A stretch of 44,413 nt of DNA from Actinomadura kijaniata NBRC 14229 (GCF_001552175.1 NZ_BCQR01000099.1:1-44413); one strand, 5' to 3'. Positions 15,314 through 23,708 are shown, numbered from the stretch's first letter. Made by a program: numbers and translations. The notes: generated by a model not told the origin, from the letters alone.

Positions 15314-16492
15314 GTGTGGATCCGACGAGACCGTGGTGAGGGCTCGGTCAGCTACCTCGCCATGATCCTGCTGATCGCAGCCGTGAGCGCGGTCGTCGTC
15401 ACGTTCTCGGTCTCCGACTCGATCGTGCGGGGGATCGAGACCGGGATCTGCAAGGTCACCCGGGACAAGGGCTGCGGTGACGGCTCTCGCGCCCAGAAGC
15501 CGCAGGCCGGGCAGCAGGGGGCCACGCCCGCACCCTCGCAGGCCCCCGGCACCGGAGGGACATGCGCCGAGGACGACCTGCAGTGCCAGATCGACCAGGC
15601 GGAGCAGGAGGCCGCGCAGGCCGACCGGGAGGCGAACGGGTACGACGGCAAGCTCGACATGAAGAAGCTGGCCAAGGAGTTCGCCGTGGAGGCGTCCGGC
15701 CTCGGCGACGCCAAGCGGTGCTTCACCGAGGGCAGCCTGTCGGGCTGCGGCTGGACCGCCGTGTCGTTCGTCCCGGTGGTGGGCTGGTTCGGCCGTGGCG
15801 CCAAGGCGGCCAAGGCGGGCGCGAAGTTCAAGAAGATGAAGGCGGCCTACGACCGCTACAAGAAGCTCGCCGAGGCGGCCCGGCGCCGGGCCGAGCAGGC
15901 CCGCGAACGCGCCCGCCAGCTCCGCGAGAAGCTCAAGAAGGACAAGGAACTGGCCTGCCCCGTCCTCCAGCCCTCCGCCTTCGTCCCCGCGCCCCCCGGC
16001 GGGCCCCCGTCCCTTCGGCTCCAGCCGCTCCTCTACCGCCCCGCCGGGGGGAGGGCCTCCGTCCCGGCCCACGAGCTGACGGCGCCTGTCGCGAACCCGC
16101 GCCCGAAGCCGGGCCCGAACATGCGGAGGTTCCTCCGCTGCCTGCCCGAGGAGATGGTCCCGGTCCGGCCGGGCAAGCAGCCTCCGGCCCCCTTCGGTCT
16201 GGCGCCGCACGAGATGCAGTTCGTCAAGGAGCTCGCCAAGCGGAAGCCCGGCCACCTCATCCTGCGCCTGGACGACACCGCGGGAGCCGGCGACTTCCTG
16301 ATCGTCGACTTCTCGAACCCCAAGAAGATGACCGCCTGGGCGATCGAGCTCAAGTCCAAGAGCGGCGCCTTCAAGGGGCACCAGCTCCGGAACGCCGACC
16401 AGCTGGCCCGCCGGATCCCCATGCTCCGCAACGCTACGATTCACCGGAGGTCGGGCGGCCCCGAGGAACTCATCGAGGAGATCGCCGGTTAG
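15314..16492 (+). CDS. G-E-G-anchored polymorphic-toxin-like protein with a PD-(D/E)xK-like C-terminal domain
   Basis: A 392-aa protein. I start at the GTG with GGAGGAG 7 nt upstream. Order: short basic head, G8-E9-G10 followed by SVSYLAMILLIAAV (one membrane helix), ICKV (C46) and C54; an Ala/Pro/Gln linker; a segment with C136...SGC145GWTA then FVPVVGWFG and Lys-rich helices, which looks like the pretoxin region of actinobacterial polymorphic toxins; a coiled-coil-like Lys/Arg/Glu stretch (about 180-215); a Pro-rich linker; and a C-terminal domain with D327, E345-L-K347 and a following Gln (HQL), the layout of PD-(D/E)xK nucleases. I infer a DNase-like toxin anchored or secreted through its N-terminus. 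The gene 29 bp downstream is a candidate immunity gene. Confidence 0.72.
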   Translation: MWIRRDRGEGSVSYLAMILLIAAVSAVVVTFSVSDSIVRGIETGICKVTRDKGCGDGSRAQKPQAGQQGATPAPSQAPGTGGTCAEDDLQCQIDQAEQEAAQADREANGYDGKLDMKKLAKEFAVEASGLGDAKRCFTEGSLSGCGWTAVSFVPVVGWFGRGAKAAKAGAKFKKMKAAYDRYKKLAEAARRRAEQARERARQLREKLKKDKELACPVLQPSAFVPAPPGGPPSLRLQPLLYRPAGGRASVPAHELTAPVANPRPKPGPNMRRFLRCLPEEMVPVRPGKQPPAPFGLAPHEMQFVKELAKRKPGHLILRLDDTAGAGDFLIVDFSNPKKMTAWAIELKSKSGAFKGHQLRNADQLARRIPMLRNATIHRRSGGPEELIEEIAG

Positions 16493-16521
16493 GCGACGGA
16501 AGACGGACCCAGGAGCTGAGA

Positions 16522-17046
16522 ATGATCGTCATTCCGCGGCTGCTCGCGGAACAGGTGCAGGCGACCGACGAGGTGTTGCGCGAGCGCCTCGCGCTCGACT
16601 TCGCCCAGCACGGCCTGGACGTCTGCCGCGACAGCGTCCAGAACGCCGACATCCTGGACGCCTGCCTCGACAGCGCCCGCCGGTACGTGGACGGCGAGGG
16701 CTCCTACCAGGAGGTCGTGGAGAACTTCGACCGCTCACACGAGATGTTCGCCGAAGACGACTTCGGCGGACAGCTCGCCTGGAGCGTGCGCGCCGCCGTT
16801 CTCGTCAGTGCCCACCGCGCCTTCGAGGAACCCGACTCCAAGGAGTTCCCCGTCCTCTCCACCGCGGTGGACGTCGCCAAGGAAATGCAGAAGGCCGCGG
16901 GCGACCACGCCGCCCTCCGGGCCGGGCTCGACCCCCATGACCCGGCCGCCAAGGCCCTCACCTGGCACGCGCGCTGGGAAGAGGCCCGCTGGCAGCTCCT
17001 CCGCACCATCGAACTCGTCCCCAACCCCCACCGGCTCCCCGACTGA
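16522..17046 (+). CDS. Candidate immunity protein for the nuclease-like toxin
   Basis: A 174-aa, acidic, mostly helical soluble protein with no signal peptide and no family I recognise. The ATG has GGAG 6 nt upstream. It is 29 bp downstream of the toxin-like gene on the same strand and is the only other gene in that transcription unit; the next gene faces it. Small acidic helical proteins directly after a toxin gene are typical immunity proteins, so the role is inferred from position and composition only. Confidence 0.55.
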   Translation: MIVIPRLLAEQVQATDEVLRERLALDFAQHGLDVCRDSVQNADILDACLDSARRYVDGEGSYQEVVENFDRSHEMFAEDDFGGQLAWSVRAAVLVSAHRAFEEPDSKEFPVLSTAVDVAKEMQKAAGDHAALRAGLDPHDPAAKALTWHARWEEARWQLLRTIELVPNPHRLPD

Positions 17047-17084
17047 CGCCAACGCCCACGCGCACTCGGCCGACGCGCCGGCGG

Positions 17085-17480
17085 TCAGTGTGACCGTGAC
17101 GGACGGCGGAGGAGCATCCCCAGGGCCCAGCCCACGCCGGTGCCGACGAGGGCTCCGACGGTGCTCACCGCCGTCTCGCTCCAGTCCTGCTGCACGGCTC
17201 CCAGAACGACGCCGAGCAGCATCAGCACGACCGGAGCGCCCAGGGACGCGACCGCGTGGCGCACGGGGCGACGCCGGGCGGGCTCGGGGTGGACGGCGCG
17301 GGCCAGCAGCGTCATGAGGAGGAACGTCAGCGCCGTCGGCACCCCGTTCCAGGCGATCGCGCCACCGCCGGTGAGGTCCTCCTCGGTGACCCGCGCGCCG
17401 ATGCCGAGGGTCGCCGTGACGGTCGCGCCGACCAGGTAGACCAGCAGCGCGACCAGCCATGATCTGGCGATGTCCATCAA
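17085..17480 (-). CDS. Small four-helix membrane protein (cassette A, third gene)
   Basis: A 131-aa protein with four hydrophobic segments (about residues 8-27, 47-64, 77-98 and 107-126) and no recognised domain. It is the last gene of a run headed by the anchored protein at 17914-19365 and lies 13 bp after the DUF3592 gene. A protein of the same size and helix count (19647-20066) closes the second cassette, though I see no clear sequence similarity. A start one codon later (17477) is equally possible. Confidence 0.75.
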   Translation of the reverse strand: MMDIARSWLVALLVYLVGATVTATLGIGARVTEEDLTGGGAIAWNGVPTALTFLLMTLLARAVHPEPARRRPVRHAVASLGAPVVLMLLGVVLGAVQQDWSETAVSTVGALVGTGVGWALGMLLRRPSRSH

Positions 17481-17493
17481 TGGGGTCCTCCGG

Positions 17494-17889
17494 TCACATG
17501 TCCGCCAGGTTGAGCAGGACGATGGCGATCCCCACAGCGATCATCAGCGGGGTCAGCGCGGTGACCATCAGGAGGGTGATCCCCGCGCGTTCGGCGCGCT
17601 TCTCCGGCCGGGCCGGGTCGTACACGACCGTGACGGCCTTGCCGGGACGAGGGCCGCGCGGAGAGTACGTCGCGCTGCGCCGCTCGATCGTCCGCCCCTG
17701 CCGGGTGGTGAAGCGGAACACCCCGGCGCGTCGCCGTACCCCCGGCGACCCCGGCGCGTCCCGCGAGCCGACGATGACGCCGGGGACACGCTCCCCCCGG
17801 AGATGCAGCCGCAGGTACTCCACCATCGCCCGCACGCCCTGGACGACGACGAACGCCCCGAACGCCACTCCGATCCAGTGCGCGTTCAC
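17494..17889 (-). CDS. DUF3592 membrane protein (cassette A, second gene)
   Basis: A 131-aa protein with one helix at each end (about residues 5-25 and 102-127) and an extramembrane beta domain between them. PGVIVGSRDAP, RQGRTIERRSATYS and KAVTVVYDPARPEKR are the DUF3592 pattern; the function of the family is not known. It lies 24 bp after the anchored protein gene. A second DUF3592 protein occupies the matching place in the cassette at 20173-22767. Confidence 0.82.
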   Translation of the reverse strand: MNAHWIGVAFGAFVVVQGVRAMVEYLRLHLRGERVPGVIVGSRDAPGSPGVRRRAGVFRFTTRQGRTIERRSATYSPRGPRPGKAVTVVYDPARPEKRAERAGITLLMVTALTPLMIAVGIAIVLLNLADM

Positions 17890-17913
17890 CCTCTTTCGAC
17901 CTCCCTGACCAGG

Positions 17914-19365
17914 TCACTGGCGGCATTCCGGGAACCTCTTGTAGGGACGCCGCCCGTCCGACTGGGGCGCGCCCAGGTACTGCGCGCTCTGGACCTCCCG
18001 GCGGGTGTTGGCGATCCCGAAGTTGCCGCCCAGTTTGAGCCCGAGTTTGATGCTCGCGCCGTATTCCTCGTTGTTCTGTGAGCTGGCGTAGTCGACCCGG
18101 GAGGTCTTCCCCTCCCGGTGGATCAGTTGCTTGAGCGGGTCGGCGTTCGGCCCCGGGGCCTCGGTGGGCGCCATGTCGTCCCAGGTCAGCGTGAGCATCT
18201 TGCCAGCGGGTCCGCCCCCGAACGGGTTGGCCAGGTGGTCGATGACGGCCTGGCGGTCGGCGTCGGTCTTCAGGGGCACCTGCGTGGTGATGATCGTCGT
18301 GCGACCGTCGACGATGTGGGTCTGGGTGAACGTGACCGACTTGAGCTTGCCGTCACGGCCCTTGGTGAAGGACATCGCGCCCACCGCGGTGCGCTGTCCC
18401 TGGTTCCCGTCGACCACATGCTGCTCACCGTAGCTGGCGGCACCGGCCAGCAGCATGGTGAGGGTGGTGTCACCCGTTTTCTTGTTCTCCTCGTAGATGA
18501 TCTTCTCGGTGCCGTCGACGCTCACCCACGCGCGGGCGTTGGGGCTGAAGCCGTCGCTGCCCCGCGTGTCGTACTCGCCCGCCTTGTCCCGCCAGGTCGG
18601 CTTGCGGTGCCGTCCCTCGTACTCGTAGTGCCGACTGCCCTTGGGCGGGTCCTTGGGGTCCTTGGGACCGAGGCCGAGGCCGGCGGCCAGGGTGCCGTTG
18701 AGGTTGAGCTCACCCTCGTAGCGCCTGACGTCGGGGGAGCGGATGTCGGGCCCGGCGAACGCGTCGTAGATGCCGCCGCCGATCTGGCCGACCAGGCCGC
18801 CGTTCTCCTTGACCGCGTCGATCGAGTACTGCTCGCGGATGTCGCTTTCGAACTTGTCGGCGTCCTTGTCGGCGTTCGGCCCGGTGAACTCCCAGGCGTC
18901 GCCGACGCCGAGCCGGACGGAGGCGTCGGCGGAGGCGTCCGCGCCCACGTTGAGGTTCTTGGCGTTGAAGCCGACGCCGACGCCGGTGCCGACACCGGCC
19001 GTGCCCCCCTTGATCGCGGTGATCCTCACCGTGCGCTGGCCGGTGGCGGGGTCGATGGAGGTCGTGCGCATGAACTGGTAGTCACGCCCGACGCGGAAGA
19101 TGAGCACGTCGACGGTGCCGCTGTAGCCGTCGACCGCGAGCTGGGTGGTGCACCCCGGTTTGAACGCGCGGTCGTGCCGGGTTTCGCACCTGCTCAGGTC
19201 ATCGGAGTTGATCACACGGCAGAGCGCGTCCTTGATGGACTCTCCGATCAGCCCGCCGATCCCGGCGACCGCCACGGCGCTCGTCACAAGGGCGATCAAC
19301 AGGATGACCGCTATGTAGTTGATCGAGCCTTCTCCGCTGTCGCTCCGCTGCCGTTCGATGTTCAC
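17914..19365 (-). CDS. G-E-G-anchored surface protein (cassette A, first gene)
   Basis: A 483-aa protein. The N-terminus has G11-E12-G13, then SINYIAVILLIALV (one helix), LCRV (C49) and C60. The rest is a large extracellular part of beta-rich, Gly/Asp/Thr-rich sequence with no recognised domain or catalytic motif. It ends in QSAQYLGAP....FPEC, and its relative at 21196-22767 ends in QSARYFKPG....WPSC, so both ends of the two proteins are conserved while the middles differ. The GTG at 19365 has GAGGAG just upstream; a TTG one codon earlier is unlikely. Motif array 2 lies about 58-80 bp upstream. It could be a structural surface protein or a toxin-like relative of the 15314 gene. Confidence 0.72.
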   Translation of the reverse strand: MNIERQRSDSGEGSINYIAVILLIALVTSAVAVAGIGGLIGESIKDALCRVINSDDLSRCETRHDRAFKPGCTTQLAVDGYSGTVDVLIFRVGRDYQFMRTTSIDPATGQRTVRITAIKGGTAGVGTGVGVGFNAKNLNVGADASADASVRLGVGDAWEFTGPNADKDADKFESDIREQYSIDAVKENGGLVGQIGGGIYDAFAGPDIRSPDVRRYEGELNLNGTLAAGLGLGPKDPKDPPKGSRHYEYEGRHRKPTWRDKAGEYDTRGSDGFSPNARAWVSVDGTEKIIYEENKKTGDTTLTMLLAGAASYGEQHVVDGNQGQRTAVGAMSFTKGRDGKLKSVTFTQTHIVDGRTTIITTQVPLKTDADRQAVIDHLANPFGGGPAGKMLTLTWDDMAPTEAPGPNADPLKQLIHREGKTSRVDYASSQNNEEYGASIKLGLKLGGNFGIANTRREVQSAQYLGAPQSDGRRPYKRFPECRQ

Positions 19366-19422
19366 CAACTCCTCACCCGGTGAACATCAAAACCTTTCGG
19401 TACTACCCCGCGCCTGAGCCCT

Positions 19423-19445
19423 GGGGCCCAAGAAGCGGTCCCAAA
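19423..19445. promoter_or_regulatory. GGGYCC motif array 2, upstream of cassette A
   Basis: Read toward the minus-strand gene: TTTGGGACC (19445-19438), then TTGGGCCCC 13 bp later. A TAGTAC -10-like hexamer follows about 17 nt downstream, and the GTG start lies 58 bp from the second copy. Confidence 0.55.
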
Positions 19446-19646
19446 CGCGGATTAGATCCCCTCCCCAGGGCTACCACCGGGCCCTCCGGTCTTCGGCACC
19501 GGTCCCGTGTCGCGTTCTCGGAGCGAAGCCTTCGGCAACGGCGCGATGGCCGGACGGCACTTCGAACGTGCCCGGCGCGGACCCGGCGTGTTCGCAGGAA
19601 AAAGGGTGTGTCAGTCATCAGGGGCAGGGAACGGCCCGCCGGTCCC

Positions 19647-20066
19647 TTATCCGCCCGACGCCGAGAGGCCGGTGCGCCGCCGCCCGAACCAGAGCGTGCA
19701 GAACCCCGCCACCGCTCCCACGACCGCGCCGGACTCCACCAGCAGCGACGCTCCCAGTCCTCCCTGGGACGCCACGCCCACCTGCGTCACCAGGGCCGCC
19801 AGGACCGGACCCGCGCAGGCGAGGCACGCGGCGGCGCCGGCGGACAGGTCGACGCCCGCCAGCCGACGGGCCGCGACGCGGGCCCCCAGCCAGCCGAGGA
19901 CCGCGTGCAGCAACGCCGCCGCCGCCGTCGTTCCCCAACCGAACGCCGCGGACCGCGCGGACGCCGGATCGGCCGCCACCAGCGGAACCAGGAGAAGGGC
20001 GGCCACGGCGCTTCCGCCCAGGGAGAGGAGGAAACCAAGGCCGAGCGCCGTGAGACCGATGCGCAT
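19647..20066 (-). CDS. Small four-helix membrane protein (cassette B, last gene)
   Basis: A 139-aa protein with four hydrophobic segments, very rich in Ala, Gly and Leu, and no recognised domain. The ATG is preceded by GGAGAAGGGGGC. It lies 106 bp downstream of the DUF3592 gene and closes the cassette headed by the anchored protein at 21196-22767. The three cysteines (two in the third helix, CLAC, one in the fourth) are unusual in so small a membrane protein. Confidence 0.75.
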   Translation of the reverse strand: MRIGLTALGLGFLLSLGGSAVAALLLVPLVAADPASARSAAFGWGTTAAAALLHAVLGWLGARVAARRLAGVDLSAGAAACLACAGPVLAALVTQVGVASQGGLGASLLVESGAVVGAVAGFCTLWFGRRRTGLSASGG

Positions 20067-20172
20067 GCCGCCCCCTTCTCCCCGTGTGCCGCGCGCGATC
20101 CCAAGATCGCCCTTCGCGGCGTCCGGCGGCGAGCACCCCGGTGAACTCCGCGTTAAGGCCGGGCCACGTCTT

Positions 20173-20643
20173 CTAACGCACCAGGTGGGGTCCCCATCCG
20201 GCGAACGTCAGCACGACGCCGACGAGAAGCATCGCCGCCGCCGTGAGCAGGTCGACGGCGGGATGCCGGTGGAGCCTGGCCCTGGCGGGTGCGGCCGGGT
20301 CGTAGAGGACCGGCACCTCCTTGCCCACCTCGCGTTTCGGGGCGTGTTCCTCGGTGAAGACGTGCCGGTCCCCCGCCAGGTCGACGAAACCGATCACCAG
20401 CACGCACGTGACCTCGCCGGGGCCGTCCTCCTCGCAGCGCTCGACCGTCCCGGTCGTCCGGACGGCTCCGCTCCGGAAACGCAGCCGCGCCACCAGGTAC
20501 AGCGGCGCGGCGACGAGCAGGGCCGGGCCGCCCACGTTCAGCGCCAGCGCCCTGACCGGCCCGGACGGGACGTTCTCCACCGCGGTGAACAGCAGCAGCA
20601 TCGCCAGGAGGGAGAGCCCCCAGAACACGATCTTCGAGGTCAT
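20173..20643 (-). CDS. DUF3592 membrane protein (cassette B)
   Basis: A 156-aa protein with two N-terminal helices (about residues 5-22 and 35-52), a DUF3592-type domain (VRTTGTVERCEEDG, REVGKEVPVLYDPAAPARA) and a C-terminal helix (about 130-150). Compared with the 131-aa DUF3592 protein of cassette A it has one extra N-terminal helix. It lies 10 bp downstream of the lipoprotein gene, so the two are co-transcribed. Confidence 0.82.
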   Translation of the reverse strand: MTSKIVFWGLSLLAMLLLFTAVENVPSGPVRALALNVGGPALLVAAPLYLVARLRFRSGAVRTTGTVERCEEDGPGEVTCVLVIGFVDLAGDRHVFTEEHAPKREVGKEVPVLYDPAAPARARLHRHPAVDLLTAAAMLLVGVVLTFAGWGPHLVR

Positions 20644-20653
20644 CGCGGCCCCC

Positions 20654-21223
20654 TCACCTCTCCGCCAGTCGCAGGGAGTCGAGGATCAGCGGCAGCCGGG
20701 CCGCCGCCGCACCCTGCTGCGGCGCCCGCAGCACGAACTCCACCAGCGTTCCGTCCCCGGTCAGCGCGTACACGCCGCCCAGCCGGAACGCGGTCGGGAC
20801 GCCCCGGTCGTTGGACAGTTCGTAGGACGCCTCGAACCGGTGGGCCCGGACCGCTCCCCCGACCCTGGTCTCGCGGTCGACCGTCAGCCGGTAGCCGTTC
20901 AACCGCGACAGGTCGCGGAACTGGTCGAGGGCCGTGCCGAAGCCCTGCCGATAGTCGGCGTACCGCTGGGCGTGCGCGACACCGTCCGGTACCCCGGAGG
21001 GCAGCGCCGGTCCTCGGACGGTCGTCAGCGGACGGCCCTGCTCGTCCTTCTCCTCGGCGCGTCGCCAGGCCGGCGGGACCGCGAAACCGAAATCCACGAC
21101 CCGCTCCACCCGGTACCCCGGCGGGGCGGACACGCGGACGTCGTCCCGGGCGCCGCATCCCGCCACGAGGAGTACCGCGACGACGGCCGGCAGTCTCAGC
21201 GGCACGAAGGCCACGGCACCCAC
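20654..21223 (-). CDS. PsbP-like lipoprotein (cassette B)
   Basis: A 189-aa protein with a lipobox (LLVAGC) near residue 23 and one domain whose end (LVEFVLRAPQQGAAAARLPLILDSLRL, of which LVEFVLRAP is the key part) matches the lipoprotein at 23082-23663 (LLELVVRAP...IVDSFQV). Both resemble the PsbP/LpqN-like lipoproteins of actinobacteria, function unknown. The first GTG (21223) is used because GGGAG lies just upstream; two later GTGs (21214, 21205) are possible. The start overlaps the 3' end of the anchored-protein gene by 28 bp, so translation is probably coupled. Confidence 0.78.
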   Translation of the reverse strand: MGAVAFVPLRLPAVVAVLLVAGCGARDDVRVSAPPGYRVERVVDFGFAVPPAWRRAEEKDEQGRPLTTVRGPALPSGVPDGVAHAQRYADYRQGFGTALDQFRDLSRLNGYRLTVDRETRVGGAVRAHRFEASYELSNDRGVPTAFRLGGVYALTGDGTLVEFVLRAPQQGAAAARLPLILDSLRLAER

Positions 21224-22767
21224 CCCACTCCCGGCTTGAAGTACCGCGCGCTCTGCATCGTGTGCTTCTCGTTCTCCCGGCCGACCTCGAAGATGCCCAG
21301 CCAGGACTTCGGCTTCTTCCCGGACGCGCCCTTGCCCTCCAACTTGCCTGTGTCACCGGTGTTGTCGTAGGTCACGGTGCCCATGGTGCCCGCGCCGTCG
21401 TCCCAGGCGCGTTCGACGGCGTCGGTGTCGCCGTCGCGGAGGTAGCGGTCGATGACCGGGCGGTCCTCGGTCCTGGAGTGGTCCAGCGCCTTCTCCGTCA
21501 GCGTCCGCTGCGCGTAGATGATCCACTGCTTCCCGGCGGTCCCGTCGGCCTTGCCCCCGGAGCCGCCCGTCGACCTCAGCTTGCCGTCCGCCCGGAAGTA
21601 GACGATGTCCTGCCCGTTCTTGACCTGGGTGACCCGGACGACCTTGCCGTCCTTGTCGTGGGTGACGCCCCAGGTCGTGCCGCCGCGGTGCTTGTAGTTG
21701 AGACCTCCGCTGGGATTCAGCCTGACCTGGGCCCTGATCTGCGACCGCTGCTCGGGAAGCATGACGAAGCCGTTCCCCAGCTCGCTCCTGAGCCGCGCCT
21801 CGATGACGTCCATGACGGCGTCCAGCCCGTCCTCCAGCCCCTGCTGCGCGCGTTTGCGCACCGGCGCGGGCAGCTTCTGGATGACGTCGCCCACGTCGAT
21901 CTGGATCCCGGCCTCGAACTCGCCGCGCTGGGTGTAGTACGTCGTCTTCTCCCCGTTGCGCAGATCGGTCTGGCTGCCGGAGACCAGCCAGCCACGCCCC
22001 TTCAGCGGGATCTTCAGCCGGCCGAGCTCGATGTCGGCCTTGGCGCCGCCGGTCAGGCCGCCCTCCATGTACTCGCCGACGGGCTTGCGGTCGGGCTCGC
22101 TGCCTCCCATGTAACGGTCGACGTCGTCACCCACCCACGGAAGCTTCGTCCCCAGCCAGACGAAACCCCCCGAGATCGGGTTGGTGCGGAGCGTGAACTT
22201 CACGTCGCTGCCGATGCGGTGCTCCTTCAGATCCTCGAAGAACTTCCGCGCCTCCCGTTCATCCCGGAAACCTCCGTAGACCTTTCCGTTCGTCACCGTC
22301 GCCCCTCCCCAGACGCCCCCCTTCACCGGTCCGGCCCCTGTCTCCGGTGTCGCGACACCACCCTCGCCCCAGGTGAAGTCGACGACCTCCCACTGCGGCT
22401 TTCCGTCCGGCCCCACGCGTTTGTTGAGTTGGAGGGTGCCCCGGCTGTTGGACCGCACGTCCACGCGTTTGGTGGGAATGGTGAGCGTCTCTTCCAGGTA
22501 CGTGCTCTCGCTGTGCGCCAAACAGGGCCGCTGCGGGGCGTCCGGGTCGGGAACGGCCTTCCGGCCGTCGGACGGCTTCGGCGGCTCGCAGTGCCCGACC
22601 AGGCCACCGGCCTGCAGGACACGGCAGATGGCGTACTCGAGACTCGCTCCGACCCGTCCGCCGAGGCCGGCGAGCACGAGGGTGGCCAGGACCGCCGCGA
22701 TCAGCAGCAGGACGGCCAGATACCCGACCGCGCCCTCACCGCGGTCGACGTCGGACCGCCTCTTCAC
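21196..22767 (-). CDS. G-E-G-anchored surface protein (cassette B, first gene)
   Basis: A 523-aa protein from the GTG at 22767: G10-E11-G12, then AVGYLAVLLLIAAV (one helix), ICRV (C48) and C60. The large extracellular part has no recognised domain; several stretches resemble cassette A's protein, for example a DKDGK-type turn followed by a beta strand, and the shared QSA[RQ]Y....C end. I prefer the GTG because the residues before the motif then match the relatives in length and the motif array lies about 61 bp upstream as in the others; an ATG at 22818 would add 17 residues and place the start next to the array. First gene of cassette B. Confidence 0.7.
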   Translation of the reverse strand: MKRRSDVDRGEGAVGYLAVLLLIAAVLATLVLAGLGGRVGASLEYAICRVLQAGGLVGHCEPPKPSDGRKAVPDPDAPQRPCLAHSESTYLEETLTIPTKRVDVRSNSRGTLQLNKRVGPDGKPQWEVVDFTWGEGGVATPETGAGPVKGGVWGGATVTNGKVYGGFRDEREARKFFEDLKEHRIGSDVKFTLRTNPISGGFVWLGTKLPWVGDDVDRYMGGSEPDRKPVGEYMEGGLTGGAKADIELGRLKIPLKGRGWLVSGSQTDLRNGEKTTYYTQRGEFEAGIQIDVGDVIQKLPAPVRKRAQQGLEDGLDAVMDVIEARLRSELGNGFVMLPEQRSQIRAQVRLNPSGGLNYKHRGGTTWGVTHDKDGKVVRVTQVKNGQDIVYFRADGKLRSTGGSGGKADGTAGKQWIIYAQRTLTEKALDHSRTEDRPVIDRYLRDGDTDAVERAWDDGAGTMGTVTYDNTGDTGKLEGKGASGKKPKSWLGIFEVGRENEKHTMQSARYFKPGVGWVPWPSCR

Positions 22768-22827
22768 CGCCTCACCGATTCTGCTCAGCACAGCGAGAAC
22801 AGTGCCAGCGGAATCCATTAACAGAAT

Positions 22828-22855
22828 AGGCCCGTAGACCCACGACAAGACCCAA
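22828..22855. promoter_or_regulatory. GGGYCC motif array 3, upstream of cassette B
   Basis: Read toward the gene: TTGGGTC (22855-22849), TGGGTC 12 bp later and GGGCCT (22833-22828). TATTCT directly follows and could serve as -10 box. An AT-rich block lies immediately upstream. Confidence 0.55.
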
Positions 22856-22925
22856 TTTCGAATCAACGACAATTGGGAATTAATTGTCCATCCATTTTTT
22901 CTGAAAAATTAATCGGGAATTCACG
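22845..22925. other. AT-rich island between two divergent-GC genes
   Basis: About 80 bp with a majority of A and T in an otherwise GC-rich window, containing runs such as CATTTTTTCTGAAAAATTAATC and an inverted repeat ACAATT...AATTGT (22869-22874 and 22882-22887). It lies just upstream of motif array 3. It may be a promoter UP-type region or a site for a Lsr2-like silencer. The rest of the gap 22768-23081 holds the array and a hairpin near 23000. Confidence 0.5.
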
Positions 22926-22982
22926 CGAGCGGTCCCGGAGCGGTCACGGGCTCGGAAGAGCGGCACCGCACCCACACGCGAA

Positions 22983-23019
22983 CAGGCCGACGTCGCGACG
23001 GAGCCGCGACACCGGCCTG
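22983..23019 (-). terminator. Imperfect hairpin downstream of the lipoprotein gene
   Basis: CAGGCCG-type arms with a GTCGCG core pair across a GC-rich loop, with two or three mismatches or G-T pairs. It lies about 60 bp beyond the stop of the lipoprotein at 23082. There is no T-run, so termination is uncertain. Confidence 0.35.
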
Positions 23020-23081
23020 CTTGGTGTTCCGGTGGATCAGAAGTTCTCGCAGTGGACCCGGCCCTGGTGCCTCCGGTCGGT

Positions 23082-23663
23082 TCAGCCGAGGTCGAGCCAC
23101 TCGAAGCCGAACCAGGCCTTGCCCTCCTCCACCTGGAAGGAGTCGACGATCTTCTTGGTGCGTTCCAGGTCGGCGCTCCCCTTGGGGGCACGGACGACGA
23201 GTTCGAGAAGCACCCGCTCACCGGTCAGCACGAACGTGTCGGTCATGCGCATCCGGACCTTCGCGCCGGTGGCCGTCCTGGCGTCATAGGACACCACGAA
23301 ACGGTGCGCCTCCTGCGCGCCGTTCACGATGACGGGGACGTCCTCCTCGATCCGGTAGCCGGAGCGCGGCGCGGCCGTACGGAACTGCATCGCCTTGTCA
23401 CGCAAGGCGGTGTTCCAGTCGCCCCAGTCGGTGATCCGGACCTCACCGTCACGCGTGCCGTCCTTCCGGTCCGGGCCGTTGAACTCCACCGTCGCGCGTT
23501 CGTCCGTCTCACGCACGAGCCATCCCGTCGGGTAGTCCACCCGGTACAGGTCGCCCTTGTACTCCTCGAACCCCGACGGGCGGTCACCTGCCCCGGCAGC
23601 CCCGCAGGCGGACACCGCGATGACCAACGAAACGGGCAACGCCCAACGAACAAACCCGAACAC
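23082..23663 (-). CDS. PsbP-like lipoprotein with leaderless start
   Basis: A 193-aa protein with a lipobox (IAVSAC) near residue 20 and one domain beginning YKGDLYRVDYPTGW, typical of PsbP/LpqN-like exported lipoproteins, and ending with LLELVVRAP and a short helix. It is related to the lipoprotein at 20654-21223. I start it at the GTG (23663), 7 nt after TAGGTT, which predicts a leaderless mRNA; the longer frame upstream is decayed pseudogene sequence. Motif array 4 lies 46-76 bp upstream. It is transcribed alone. Confidence 0.75.
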   Translation of the reverse strand: MFGFVRWALPVSLVIAVSACGAAGAGDRPSGFEEYKGDLYRVDYPTGWLVRETDERATVEFNGPDRKDGTRDGEVRITDWGDWNTALRDKAMQFRTAAPRSGYRIEEDVPVIVNGAQEAHRFVVSYDARTATGAKVRMRMTDTFVLTGERVLLELVVRAPKGSADLERTKKIVDSFQVEEGKAWFGFEWLDLG

Positions 23664-23670
23664 GTCAGAA

Positions 23671-23676
23671 AACCTA
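23671..23676 (-). promoter_or_regulatory. -10 box (TAGGTT) of a leaderless promoter
   Basis: TAGGTT on the minus strand ends 7 nt before the GTG at 23663. No ribosome binding site precedes the start. The nearest GGGYCC motif lies about 32 nt further upstream. Confidence 0.5.
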
Positions 23677-23708
23677 GGTGCTCTGGGCACGTCCTGTGGT
23701 GAGCCTCC

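Noticed and set aside
15314..15360. Classical type IV prepilin with Glu at +5
   Set aside because: The G-E-G proteins have Ser, Asn or Gly where Glu is expected, so I describe them only as class III-signal-like.
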